The notes under the pieces: model-generated
Seen by the model: only the letters and a program-made list of their open reading frames with translations
Database searches by the model: none
Told to the model about the DNA's origin: nothing
Made by a program: the position numbers and the translations under genes
Origin: Saprospiraceae bacterium
GTDB lineage: Bacteria; Bacteroidota; Bacteroidia; Chitinophagales; Saprospiraceae
Direction: 5' to 3'
DNA length: 13,135 bases
Assembly: GCA_016715465.1 (NCBI GenBank)
Contig: JADKAA010000019.1
Span: 1-13,135, forward strand
Shown: positions 1-8,004 of the stretch, piece after piece
Layout: each line of letters starts with the position of its first letter
Position numbering within the stretch: position 1 is the stretch's first letter

Positions 1-2
1 TT

Positions 3-49
3 GTTGTGATTTGCTTTCAAATTATCATGTAGCTTAGCTCTTTAACAAC
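3..49 (+). CRISPR. Terminal CRISPR repeat of a type II-C array (array lies left of the window)
   Basis: A 47-nt unit starts GTTGTGATTTGCTTTCA and ends in ACAAC, so its ends form a 5-bp inverted repeat (GTTGT/ACAAC). Bacteroidetes type II-C repeats are often about 47 nt and begin GTTGTGATTTGCTTTCA (known from memory, not searched). Its first 16 nt after the leading G pair with the anti-repeat of the tracrRNA at 6519-6533, apart from one A. No second copy follows within the window, so this is the terminal repeat on the cas2 side, and positions 1-2 would be the end of a spacer. With a single copy, the exact repeat borders and any degeneration at its 3' part cannot be checked. Confidence 0.75.
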
Positions 50-99
50 CGTTTTTATATAAGCTACTGATTTTAATGATTTTGAGTTAGGTTTTACAA
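50..99. other. AT-rich array flank, possible leader
   Basis: About 50 nt of AT-rich sequence lie between the terminal repeat and the terminator after cas2. It holds no ORF and no further repeat copy. It could be the array leader or simply the leader-distal end; with only one repeat visible, the side where spacers are added cannot be decided. Confidence 0.25.
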
Positions 100-132
100 A
101 TGAAAAAATGCCCCGACGGGGCATTTTTTCAT
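100..132. terminator. Bidirectional intrinsic terminator after cas2 and the CRISPR array
   Basis: A perfect inverted repeat with 16-bp arms (100-115 and 117-132) and one base between has a GC core (TGCCCCG/CGGGGCA) and A6/T6 tracts on both sides. It can therefore terminate transcription both ways: cas2 ends at 143 on the minus strand, and array transcription would arrive from the left on the plus strand. Confidence 0.85.
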
Positions 133-142
133 TCCTGTTGAA

Positions 143-478
143 TCAGAAAAGTTCGAGTTGCTGTATCGTTTCAGGTGCTTCTGCAATATCATGTCCCCGG
201 AAAATTTCCATCATTCCAAACTGTTTATCGGTAATGCACATGATGCCGACATGTCCTTTGGGAGGAAGAATCCTTTTTACCCGTTGGATATGGACATCCG
301 CATTCTCCCGGCTGGGGCAATGGCGCAGGTAAATGCTGAACTGAAACATATTGAAGCCATCGGCCATAATATCCTTCCGGAATTTGGCATAGATCTTCCT
401 TTCCTTTTTGGTTTCAGTCGGCAGATCAAAAAATACAAGTACCCACATGATTCGGTATGCATTTAATCGTTCAAACAT
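143..478 (-). CDS. cas2: Cas2, CRISPR adaptation protein (type II-C)
   Basis: Cas2 is the structural partner of the Cas1-Cas2 integrase that inserts new spacers. The 111-residue protein opens with a stretch typical of Bacteroidetes II-C Cas2 (ERLNAYRIMWVLVFFDLPTE, residues 3-22), where the first beta strand ends in the conserved Asp18 of FFDLP. A ferredoxin-like core follows, with FQFSIYLRHC near residue 46 and HVGIMCITDKQF near residue 76. The length is normal and the frame unbroken. The ATG at 478 is preferred over the internal Met11 because ERLNAYR is conserved upstream of it. A strong hairpin terminator follows 11 nt after the stop. The gene would normally follow cas1 directly; here 681 nt with a GIY-YIG gene and repeats lie between, so cas2 may need its own promoter, and I saw no clear one. 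Confidence 0.93.
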   Translation of the reverse strand: MFERLNAYRIMWVLVFFDLPTETKKERKIYAKFRKDIMADGFNMFQFSIYLRHCPSRENADVHIQRVKRILPPKGHVGIMCITDKQFGMMEIFRGHDIAEAPETIQQLELF

Positions 479-492
479 TTTGCTTCAGTCAG

Positions 493-568
493 TTTGCTTC
501 GGCTATTTCAGCAACCTTAATCCAGTTCAACTGCCTTTTGCAGCCTCGCAAAGACGAAGTCTCCGGTG
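493..568 (+). repeat. Left inner direct repeat flanking the GIY-YIG gene
   Basis: It starts TTTGCTTCGGCT and ends around CCTCGCAAAGACGAAGTCTCC. It aligns by eye along its length with 885-962; shared blocks are TTTGCTTC, GCT, GCAA, TTAA, CCTTTT, TCGCAAA and GTCTC, and most differences are transitions. The tail resembles the TCGCAAAGACG-type intergenic repeats I recall from Bacteroidetes genomes. Confidence 0.6.
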
Positions 569-576
569 TAGGGCTG

Positions 577-870
577 CTACCTGTATCTTGTTTCATTGTA
601 CAGGTCTTTCCATTCCGGGTTCATGCCGTTTATCAGCAGTTCTTTCTTTTTTCTGCTTCCGCCTTTGATTCTTTTTTCTTCGGCAATGGCATCACGGATA
701 TCTTCGAACCATCTGTAATAAACCAGTTTCACACAGTTGTATTTGGCTGAAAAGCTTTTTGGGTTATATTTTTCTTTGTGTTGTGCTACCCTTTGAGGCA
801 GGTTGGCTGTAACCCCGGTATAAAGAGTAGAGTTGTTCAGGCTGCTCATTATGTACACATGTCCTGCCAT
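577..870 (-). CDS. GIY-YIG nuclease family protein (YhbQ/UPF0213-like, single domain)
   Basis: The 97-residue stand-alone GIY-YIG domain carries the paired tyrosines of the family (Tyr6 in HVYIM and Tyr17 in LYTGVT), Arg27 and His31 in the following helix (QRVAQHK), Glu65 in EEKRIKGGSRKKK as the likely metal-binding residue, and a MNPEWKDLY ending with Asn84. All key residues are present and the frame is open, so the enzyme may be active; members of this family cut or nick DNA. It has no DNA-recognition domain of the homing-enzyme kind. It sits between cas1 and cas2 in the same orientation, enclosed by direct repeats, which is not normal for type II-C. A role in adaptation is possible but unsupported; cargo of a repeat element is the simpler reading. 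Confidence 0.88.
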   Translation of the reverse strand: MAGHVYIMSSLNNSTLYTGVTANLPQRVAQHKEKYNPKSFSAKYNCVKLVYYRWFEDIRDAIAEEKRIKGGSRKKKELLINGMNPEWKDLYNETRYR

Positions 871-884
871 TTCTTAATTTTTAG

Positions 885-962
885 TTTGCTTCAGCTGCTC
901 CGGCAATTTTAAACTGTTTCATCTACCTTTTTTGAAGCTTCGCAAAACCGAGGTCTCTGAAA
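885..962 (+). repeat. Right inner direct repeat flanking the GIY-YIG gene
   Basis: This is the partner of 493-568. It starts TTTGCTTCAGCT and ends around TCGCAAAACCGAGGTCTCTG. Similarity is roughly 70-75 percent by eye with one or two small gaps, so the duplication is not recent. A further TTTGCTTCGGTCAG follows at 979-992. Confidence 0.6.
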
Positions 963-1030
963 GATGAATCCTTTTTAGTTTGCTTCGGTCAGATTATATT
1001 TTTGTTTCAGTTATCATCATTTGTTTCTTC

Positions 1031-1147
1031 CCTCGCAATGACGGAGACCCTGTGGGTAGGGGTTTCTTTCTTATTCGGAGTCTCCGTCATTGCGAGGCCT
1101 GGCTGGTTGCTTCTTTTTATCGTACATACAGTAAGGCCGAAGCAATC
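1031..1147. repeat. Palindromic intergenic repeat (CGTCATTGCGAGG ... GAAGCAATC type)
   Basis: Perfect 17-bp inverted arms, starting CCTCGCAATGACGG at 1031-1047 and ending CGTCATTGCGAGG at 1081-1097, enclose 33 nt. They are followed by a weaker inverted pair GGTTGCTTC (1105-1113) and GAAGCAATC (1139-1147). CGTCATTGCGAGG with a nearby GAAGCAATC is a dispersed intergenic repeat motif I recall from many bacterial genomes, Bacteroidetes included. The RNA would fold into a strong hairpin just downstream of cas1 (stop at 1160), where it could slow or end cas1 transcription. No CDS was found in 871-1159. Confidence 0.7.
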
Positions 1148-1159
1148 TGGCAACTGTTG

Positions 1160-2089
1160 CTACACTACAAACTCCGGGTACATTATTTTTCGTACCGTAC
1201 CTTCAAAACACTTTGTCAGGCTGGCTGTTGTCCGCTGCACCGCATTCATCAACGGGCTTTTCTTACCATCAACCATTACATCCAATGCCGGTATTTCCAG
1301 TAAAGTTTTTTCATAGAAGGGCTCATTTCCAGGTATTGCCCGTTCTGCCTTACCAGTTGAAAGACCACATAATCCACATAAGGCCGGTATGGCTCCATCA
1401 CATCATCGGCAAGGCAATAGCATTGTACTGATTGCGGTGGTGAATTCCCAACGTAGGCAGCAGCCCACTTGCTACAAGGCTTCTTGCCACCAATGCCCTT
1501 AAAATGGCATAACCATAGTTCAGTAAATTATTGGGCGGCGGGCCGTAGCGTTCCCTTCTGAAAGCCAGTTCTCCCGGGAATACCCTTTTCCAGTAATAGG
1601 AAGCGGCCTGTGCTTCGCAGTTTTCAGTGTCGCCGCTTTTTACGGATGCAGCTAAGTTCAGCAGTAATTTATTTTCCAGCCGTCGGAAAGCCAGCATCGC
1701 CGCCTGGTTATTAATCTTGGCAGCAACAGTCTGTTGCCACAGTTGTTTTTTTAAAGGAACAGTTGCATCAACCTGAGCCTGGAATTTCTGGCTCTGCAAT
1801 GAGTGGCCGTCCAAATTCAGCATCATCCCGGTGGGGTGGTGGGTGTCATCGCAGGTAATAAGCGCTGTATTATTGGCTAATAGTTTGGCTAACAAAGCCT
1901 GGGTAATCGTGACCTGTCGGTTGTCTAATATTACAAGGCCTATATCTTCAATGGGGATGGATTTACAGGTGGCTTTGTTTCGCCGTCCTCCGTTTTTAGA
2001 GTGTTAGGAAGGGGTGATTCTACAACCAACTGTTCATTGGCTGTTTTCAGGTAGGCGGGGTTGCCAAAATAAAGGGTCCGCTTTATCAT
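1160..2089 (-). CDS. cas1: Cas1, CRISPR integrase (type II-C), frameshifted in this sequence
   Basis: Cas1 is the metal-dependent integrase of the Cas1-Cas2 complex. Read from ATG at 2089 (MIKRTLYFGNPAYL, a typical II-C start) to TAG at 1160, the protein is about 310 residues, the normal size. Catalytic residues are visible: Glu in TENCEAQAASYYWKR (about residue 159), His in GIHHRNQYNAIAL (about 217), and the acidic ADDVMEPYRPYVDYV block (about 229-240). Three single-base losses break the frame: in the T5 run at 1993-1997 (after PLPNTL), at CGGC 1407-1410 (IAL|ADD), and in the T6 run at 1306-1311 (MKK|TLLEI). Restoring one base at each gives a continuous protein ending in KIMYPEFVV. The only long open piece is 1398-1895. 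The gene starts 50 nt after the cas9 stop, in the same direction, probably as an operon. Confidence 0.9.
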
Positions 2090-2139
2090 AGGAATGGATG
2101 GTTTACTATGATAAAACGGACAAAATGGGAGTTTATTAT

Positions 2140-5100
2140 TTATTTGGCAGGGTAGATGTTGCCGAGGCGATCAATCTTAAGCTTGATACAATGCTGTTTA
2201 ATCATTCTTCCATCTAAAGCTCTTTCTACTTTGTTTAGTGAATCAAACTCTATTTTGTCAACAATAACTTTAGATAATGAATGGGGAACAAAGAATGCCT
2301 GACCCTTGTTACAGCTAACTAACTTATAAATTTTATTAGCTATAATATTTCTATTATTCCAATCAATGGAAGCGATGTTCTCATTTTCATCAGGTAGATA
2401 AATTAAGTCATTTGGTGACAATTTAAACCAACGATACCCTGTTCTGTCTTCGACGAAATCGCTACCAGTAACCTTTGCTTCTATAACTGTTCTCAACGGG
2501 ATACTTTCAAATAGCCTATCGGAAAAGTCATTTAAATTTTCATATATGACAAAGAAAAGATTAGTGCCTTTATCTGCTTCTGTATATGCTCCTGGTCTTA
2601 TTTCAAATTTTGAAGAGGATTCTTCCTTAATAGTAACTTTAGTTATTGGGAATTTTCGATTCTTATTAAGTATTTCGATACCCTCGCTTCCAAAGGCATC
2701 TATTTCTTCTTCCTTATTTCTTGATTTATTTAAATTTTCTATGTTGTCAATGTGGCTGACTAGTTCTTTCTGCAGAACCGGGTCTGGAATTTTCTCTATT
2801 CTTTTTTTATCAAATCCTGAAGATATATCGACCCTATTAACATAATATGGTGTCATTTCAATCAACATTATCCTTCTAACTTCGTTATGTTCTTTATCCT
2901 TCAAAGGAGCTTCCTTATATAATTTGACTACTTTCTTTAAGTCTCCATTACTATTTTCAAGAAGTTTTTTCAGATATTTTTTTTCTTCTTTGTTTGCAAT
3001 AAGATTAGGAGTTTTAAATGCCTCGTTGATAGGGGCAGGTTTATATTCTCTTATTTGAATTTTTCCAGCATATGTTGCTTTGTGTAACGATTGCCGGACA
3101 TAAGGAGATAGTTTTTTTTTGCCTTGTTCATCAACTACTGGTTTCAATTCTTTCTTGAATGTGCCATCTGCTTGCAGTATATATCGTAAATTTTTATTTG
3201 CCTTTCTGCCATAGAGTTTAATATTATTCTTAAAAGAAACTACAACTCCTTCAAGAGCGGTAACGGCTTCTGCTACAAAGGTTTTCCAGGGTTTTTTAAA
3301 CTTACGACTCTGCCAATAATCATTTTTGCCAGCTTCCAGCAGTTTTGGTAAGTACTTTTTTACTTCCTCGTCAGTTGGAATTTTTCTGTATTGGGCTGCA
3401 TTCAGGTCATTCAAGTATTTGATATGGCTACGGGTTGTACATGCAATAATCAAGGCATCCATTGCATGATGCCTGTGATCAAGACGTTTTTCAAATCCCT
3501 TTAAACGCAGGATTTTCCTCCCAGTGGGTTTTTCATCCTGGTCTAGTTCATCATCATACCAAACATATGATTCTCCGGTCTTTTCTTGTAGTCTTTCAAA
3601 CCGCCATTTTACCAGCTCTTTCATTTTTTCGCTGAGTCCCCATGAAGATTTTAGTTCACTTGTTACACTGCCAGATGTAGAGATGACAGGGTCTTTTTGA
3701 TTTTCTGCAACTGGAGCTAATAGTTCATTTAGTTTCCGACTTATATAACGGCTATCAACTAAGTGACGATTTGAGAACCCTTGTGGCACATCTTCGCTTA
3801 ACAGCAATCTTTTTTTCTTACGATAGAAAAACTGATTTACATGAGCTTCAAATTGTGTAACTGATAATATTTTATTGCCTTTCGGGCTTCCACCCCTGAT
3901 ATATTCGTATGCTGTTTTGTTGCCTTTTTCTTTGTTTAGTTCAGTTTCTACTACTACTTTGTTTTCGAATGAATCATCAAACAACCTGGAACGTGGAATG
4001 ATGTGGTCAACATCGTAGGCTCTTGTAAAAAGCTGTGAAATAGGAATTGGTCTTCCGCTGTAAGGAGATAGGAATTTTTGACTGGCCCACAATTTATATT
4101 TCTGAATTTCTTCTTTTGTCGGCTCTGTTAGTTTCTTAAACTTAATACTCCTGAAATCTTCTTTTGTTTTTTCATCAGCTTGTTTCTCCCAAAGTTTCAG
4201 ACGTTCAATATCGCCTATGGAGTTTGGATTGCCCCATTTTAATTCCCGGAGAATTGCGGCGATGCGTTTATTATCGTTTTCATTTTCAGTGATCATTTTG
4301 GAAATATCTTCTCTTTCTTTTGCATTTTTCTTCAAATCTCTCGCCAATTCAATATGAATTTCATAAGGTCGTCCATAAGTATTCCATATGTCTTTTGTCA
4401 ATCGCAATGTTTCATTTACAACCTGTTCAACGATTGGGTTGCGAAGATTCAGCGGTTCTTTTGGGATTACCTGTTCGGGTTTATCATAAAAAGAATTGTT
4501 TCTTTCACTATGGATGCCATAAACCGTATAAGAAGCCATAGGAACTATCATTCCCTTGCAATCTTCTTCCTTTTGTATCTTATGTTTTTCGAATAAATCC
4601 CGAAGAAGATTACTTATTCCTTCATCAAACTCGCCTGTAAAAATATTCTGTAGTCTTATCTGTGTGGAGTTGTCAATCGCTTCCCATTGCCAATACTTGC
4701 CAATACGCATTAAGGGTAGCAACCGGCTCATCGCCTGATGAGAAAGTGAGCCGTATTGTTGCTTGAGGGGGGAGCCTTTGAAATTATTTCTGCCTGATCT
4801 TCAGTTATGTTAAATTGTCTATGTAGTGCAGATTTTATATAAATTTCATTTTCTAAAGAATACAATATGTGCCATAGTTGGTAGAAATCTTTGGGATTGT
4901 TCAGCAATTCTTCACATTTTGTTTCAAGGCCAGCTTTTTTGAACTGCCTTCTTATAAGTGCTTTTGTCTCATTGCCCGGTAACTCTTTTTCTTCATTTAA
5001 GCGAAAAAGATTTATCATAAACTCCTTGTCACTCAATCCACATTCTTTAAGAATTTGCTTTTGATTTACCTTTCTTTTCCATCGAATAAATCAAACAGGG

Positions 5101-6443
5101 TTTCAATAATCTTTTGTGTCAAATATTGCTCACTAACATCAATGTCAATCTGAAGCCGACCATGGGTATCCCTCATTTCTCTTTTTAAAACCCGGATATT
5201 ATTTACAGTTTGCCATATTCTGAATTCTTGAAAAACCGGACTGCTGATTGGGGCAGCTTTATAAGGCATTTTCTTACCTGTAGAAGAGTCGGAATAGTTT
5301 TTATAAGCTAAACGGCAATCTGTGATACTACTTTTTTTACTTTTAATGGACGATGGAAGTATATAATATCCTTGATGAAGAGATGAATAATATCATTATT
5401 CTTAAGCTCTTTTTGCTTCTCCTGATTTTTTGGGTAGAATTTTTCAGCAATTTGGGAAATTTTATCTGAATTGTTCAATGAAGAGTTTAATTCGATTTGC
5501 TTACTTAGAATTGCTGTTAGTTCGTCTATATAAAATTGCCTGTCTATAGAAACATCTTTTATAATATATTGAGGATTTTTTCGTAATTCATGAAAATAAT
5601 AATTACCTGGATATAAATAAGCTGATCTACGGATAGCTTCTTCTCTTGCTACTTTTGCTTTGACCATTTATCTGCATCAGTATTATTAAGTTTTCTAAAC
5701 TCATATCTTTCATCGTCTTTTTTAGTTGGGGGAACACATGTGATTTCTAATTCCAACTCCTGATTTTCCCATTCTGGTTTAGCTTTTCGGATTATTGTTC
5801 CAAGTCTACCATCTTTTAGTTTAATATTATAAATGCTATTACCTTTCTGCTTTTCGCCGGAGTCTTCTATTGAATGTATAGTTACTATTTCAACCTTTTT
5901 AACTCTTTTTCTTTTTCCTCCTTCATTTTCTTCATCTTTTTCAGTCGGTATTTCATTCCCAGCTTTTCTGTTGCTTTTAAATCCACGCCTTTGGTTCATA
6001 TGATAAAGCACTTTTGCTAACTCATCTTTACTCAATTCTTCAGTAAGCGCCTTATGCCTTAAATAATATACAACCCAATCATCTGATATTTCGGTTACCC
6101 CAAATGCCGTTTTCATCTTTTGCAGTGTTTCTGCACCTATTGTTATTTGATTACCAGGCTTAAACTCTTTAGGTAGCCATTCTAACAATATCAGACTATC
6201 AATTAATCTTTGTCTTCTTAATTTATATCGTTGTTTTAATCGGCGGGCACCTCTGGCTTGCCTTCGGCCAGCATTTTTGGAAGCAGCTTGACCAGTTTCA
6301 TATTTACTCAATAATTCACTGTCCGTAGGAATAATGCGACTCCCAATACCTAATATTCTGCCGCTTTCATTTTCTAGATCTCTCTCAATTACAGACCAGC
6401 CAATAGAATTAGTGCCTATATCAAGACCTACAATTTTTCTCAT
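2140..6443 (-). CDS. cas9: Cas9, RNA-guided DNA endonuclease (type II-C, long Bacteroidetes form), frameshifted in this sequence
   Basis: Cas9 cuts DNA under guidance of crRNA paired with tracrRNA. From ATG at 6443 to TAA at 2140 the repaired protein is about 1435 residues. RuvC-I is MRKIVGLDIGTNSIGW with Asp8; the Arg-rich bridge helix (GRRQARGARRLKQRYKLRRQ) spans 59-78; MNQRRGFKSNRK follows in the recognition lobe; RuvC-II is EIHIELARD with Glu about 700; HNH is YDVDHIIPRS with His about 815 and NKEKGN with Asn about 838; RuvC-III is HHAMDALIIA with His about 994 and Asp about 997. A long C-terminal PAM-interacting part follows. Four one-base losses interrupt it: T3 at 5659-5661, T7 at 5332-5338, T3 at 5071-5073 and G6 at 4767-4772. 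Each repair rejoins family-like sequence (for example WSKAKVAREEA and PLKQQYGSLS). All catalytic residues are kept. The gene is visibly more AT-rich than cas1 and prfC. Confidence 0.95.
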
Positions 6444-6482
6444 AGCCAAAAAGTTTAAAGGATATTGAAAATACCAAATTTT

Positions 6483-6515
6483 TTTGATGCAGAATGGTAA
6501 AATCATTTATTTTTA
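6483..6515 (+). promoter_or_regulatory. Putative tracrRNA promoter
   Basis: TTTG at 6483-6486 and TATTTTTA at 6508-6515 match the Bacteroidetes -33 box and, with one mismatch, the -7 box (TAnnTTTG), with 21 nt between. Transcription would start about 6520, at the first base of the anti-repeat. The boxes lie in the cas9 upstream region, so the tracrRNA and cas9 would be transcribed divergently. Confidence 0.45.
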
Positions 6516-6518
6516 CAC

Positions 6519-6600
6519 TGAAGCAAATCACAATAAGGATTATTCCGTAGTGAACACTTTTACAGCAGTCCCGCCTTACGGCGGGATTGTTGTTTCTTGC
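6519..6600 (+). ncRNA. tracrRNA of the type II-C system
   Basis: The anti-repeat TGAAGCAAATCACAA (6519-6533) is complementary to the start of the CRISPR repeat at 3-49, except for one A absent here. The adjoining TAAGGATTATTCCGT resembles the ACAAUAAGG start of the post-anti-repeat region in known II-C tracrRNAs such as the Neisseria one; GGA/TCC can form a small stem with loop TTAT. A 13-bp hairpin ends the RNA (6563-6592). The gene is divergent from cas9, whose ATG is 75 nt away. The orientation fits a crRNA transcribed on the plus strand. Ends are estimated; an upstream start would give a longer anti-repeat but adds little pairing. Confidence 0.85.
6563..6592 (+). terminator. 3' hairpin / terminator of the tracrRNA
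   Basis: CAGCAGTCCCGCC pairs with GGCGGGATTGTTG around the loop TTAC, giving 13 continuous pairs. Two of the outer pairs are G with T in the 5'-G/3'-U sense, so they are stable only in RNA from the plus strand (they become C-A mismatches on the other strand). This supports the tracrRNA direction. Only a short T-rich tail (TTTCTT) follows. Confidence 0.75.
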
Positions 6601-6832
6601 TGATTAATATAATTATTTTTAAAGGGCTGACTTAGGCGAAGATGTAATGCATTTTATTAAGAGGGAAAGATTCCGAGACAAGGCTGATATGACAGAATAT
6701 AGCACAGAATGACAGAAGAAGCTACGGTATGGCTTTAATCTGATCTTTTAGTACTTTATAAAGAGACGGCGTTTTCAAATGCTAATACTTCGACAAGCTC
6801 TGAACACCAACCACGGTATGAAAGCAGAGTAT
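6601..6832. other. Intergenic region with fragments of dispersed repeats
   Basis: No gene is visible between the tracrRNA and the end of the Kelch gene. It contains ATGACAGAA twice (6689-6697 and 6709-6717, period 20) and ACTTCGACAAGCTCTGAAC at 6787-6805, which resembles the CTTCGACAAGCTCAG intergenic repeat I recall from Bacteroidetes and other genomes. Confidence 0.4.
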
Positions 6833-7791
6833 TTATTTTTTTCTGTTTCCTATCAGCAGGCTTTTTTTGCCTTCCTCACCACCAATAATGTATACCTTGT
6901 TATCTTGAGCTGCAATGCCAAAACGGTTCCTGATAACCGGTAGTGGTTCGATTTCTGTCCATTTGTCATTTATACAATCATATTTTTCTATTGGTCCTTC
7001 TGTTTGTCCTATCCGGCCGGCTATTGCATATAAAAAGCTGTCAATGGCCACGAGTCCGAAGAAGCCTCTTGCGGTAGGCATTGGTGATTTTGTCTTCCAT
7101 TTATCGGTGTTGGGATCATATTCCTCCGTAAAACCTGTTGGGAAGTTATTTATGTAACCACCAATAACAAATATTTTATTGTTGTGTACAATCGCAGCAT
7201 GCCCGTGTCTAGCTATTGCCATACTTTTTTACTAGTCCATGTATCTGTGTTAGGGTCATATTCCTCGACGTTGTTTAAATTCATCATTCTATCACTAAGC
7301 CCCCCGATAACATAGATTTTACCATTACAGGCAACTACTGCATGCCTGCTGGTAGGTACTTTTAAATTTCGGCAGCTGGTCCATTTTTTTTCAATAATAT
7401 CGTATTTATTGACAAGCGGGGAAGATTGATTTGAAATAATACCTCCTGTAATATAAATAGTGTTTTCAAGTATAGCTCCGCCTGTAAAGACTCTGGGGAT
7501 TGGCAAATTTTGTAATACTGTCCATTTTTTAGTAACGAAATTGAAAGCTTCAAAAGTGCCTGCATAGTTTCCTCCGGTAGTATATAGGTTTTCGGATGTT
7601 GATACAGCAATATTATAATGATAGTTGTATTCCGGCTCAGGTCCTTTTATCCAATGTATATTTTTTGATTTGTCTTCAGGGCCGCTTACTATACTGTCCG
7701 TCTGGTCCGGTGTGGTGCTGGCAGTGGGATTTGATTTGCAAGAAACCAAAAGTGAGAAAAACATACTTACTATCGTAAAATTCTTTATCAT
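6833..7791 (-). CDS. Kelch-repeat beta-propeller lipoprotein, frameshifted in this sequence
   Basis: The predicted surface or periplasmic lipoprotein begins MIKNFTIVSMFFSLLVSC, a lipoprotein signal with lipobox LVSC and acylated Cys18, followed by a Ser/Thr/Asp-rich linker. About six Kelch units follow, each with a double-glycine strand and a downstream W: LYTTGGNY...KKWTVL, IYITGGII...KKWTSC, IYVIGGLS...DTWTS, IFVIGGYI...DKWKT, LYAIAGRI...NDKWTEI and VYIIGGEE. Kelch propellers bind proteins or glycans; the ligand cannot be told. One missing base in the T6 run at 7225-7230 splits it (TWTSKK|SMAIARHG); repaired length is about 319 residues. It is transcribed away from prfC. No link with the CRISPR locus is evident. 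Confidence 0.82.
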
Positions 7792-7909
7792 GATTCATTG
7801 TTCTTTTTCCATTTAATTACGCATATCTTAAATTAATTTGGATCACACAAATTGCGGAATAGTGAACTCTATCTAAAGTAAAATATTTTTCCAGTATGGT
7901 CAACTGCTA

Positions 7910-7944
7910 TTTGGGGCACGGTTACAGTACGTTCCTTACCTTTG
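7910..7944 (+). promoter_or_regulatory. Putative prfC promoter (Bacteroidetes -33/-7 type)
   Basis: TTTG at 7910-7913 and TACCTTTG at 7937-7944 match the -33 and -7 consensus, with a somewhat long 23-nt spacing. The same local context, GTTCCTT(T)ACCTTTGCC, recurs before mqnA at 11581-11598. The leader to the ATG at 8005 would be about 55 nt, with a possible CCCC/GGGG hairpin near 7982-7995. The rest of 7792-7909 is AT-rich and must hold the divergent Kelch promoter, which I could not place. Confidence 0.5.
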
Positions 7945-8004
7945 CCGCCTTTACTAAATATTCGATTTTAAACAATCTAATCCCCCCTTTGGGGTACGGG
8001 GCAC

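Larger units (their letters stand above)
479..992. mobile_element. Repeat-bounded GIY-YIG unit between cas1 and cas2 (putative small mobile or repeat-associated element)
   Basis: The unit consists of outer 14-nt near-identical direct repeats (TTTGCTTCAGTCAG at 479-492 and TTTGCTTCGGTCAG at 979-992), inner imperfect direct repeats of about 75 nt (493-568 and 885-962), and a GIY-YIG gene filling almost all the space between (577-870). The gene lies 8 nt from one inner repeat and 14 nt from the other. The left edge abuts the cas2 start codon. No transposase is present. The outer repeats resemble a target duplication but are unusually long and not identical. Inference: a small repeat-associated module that arrived in the cas operon, mobilised either by its own nuclease or in trans. 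Confidence 0.45.

Noticed and set aside
479..992. TTTGCTTC-containing repeats as a second CRISPR array
   Set aside because: Spacing is irregular, copies are diverged, and the enclosed DNA encodes a protein. Only the TTTGCTT core resembles the CRISPR repeat.
980..1431. Plus-strand open frames of about 70-107 codons around 980-1431
   Set aside because: They are antisense to the cas1 C-terminus and to the palindromic repeat, with no recognisable protein features.
2546..2845. Plus-strand frames inside cas9 (2546-2845, 4320-4738)
   Set aside because: They are antisense shadows of a well-supported cas9 coding sequence.
2140..4731. An 863-residue protein beginning MSRLLPLMRIGKYW as a separate short Cas9-like gene
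   Set aside because: It is the C-terminal part of one cas9. The upstream pieces at 4728-6443 supply RuvC-I, the bridge helix and the recognition lobe, and join through four single-base repairs.
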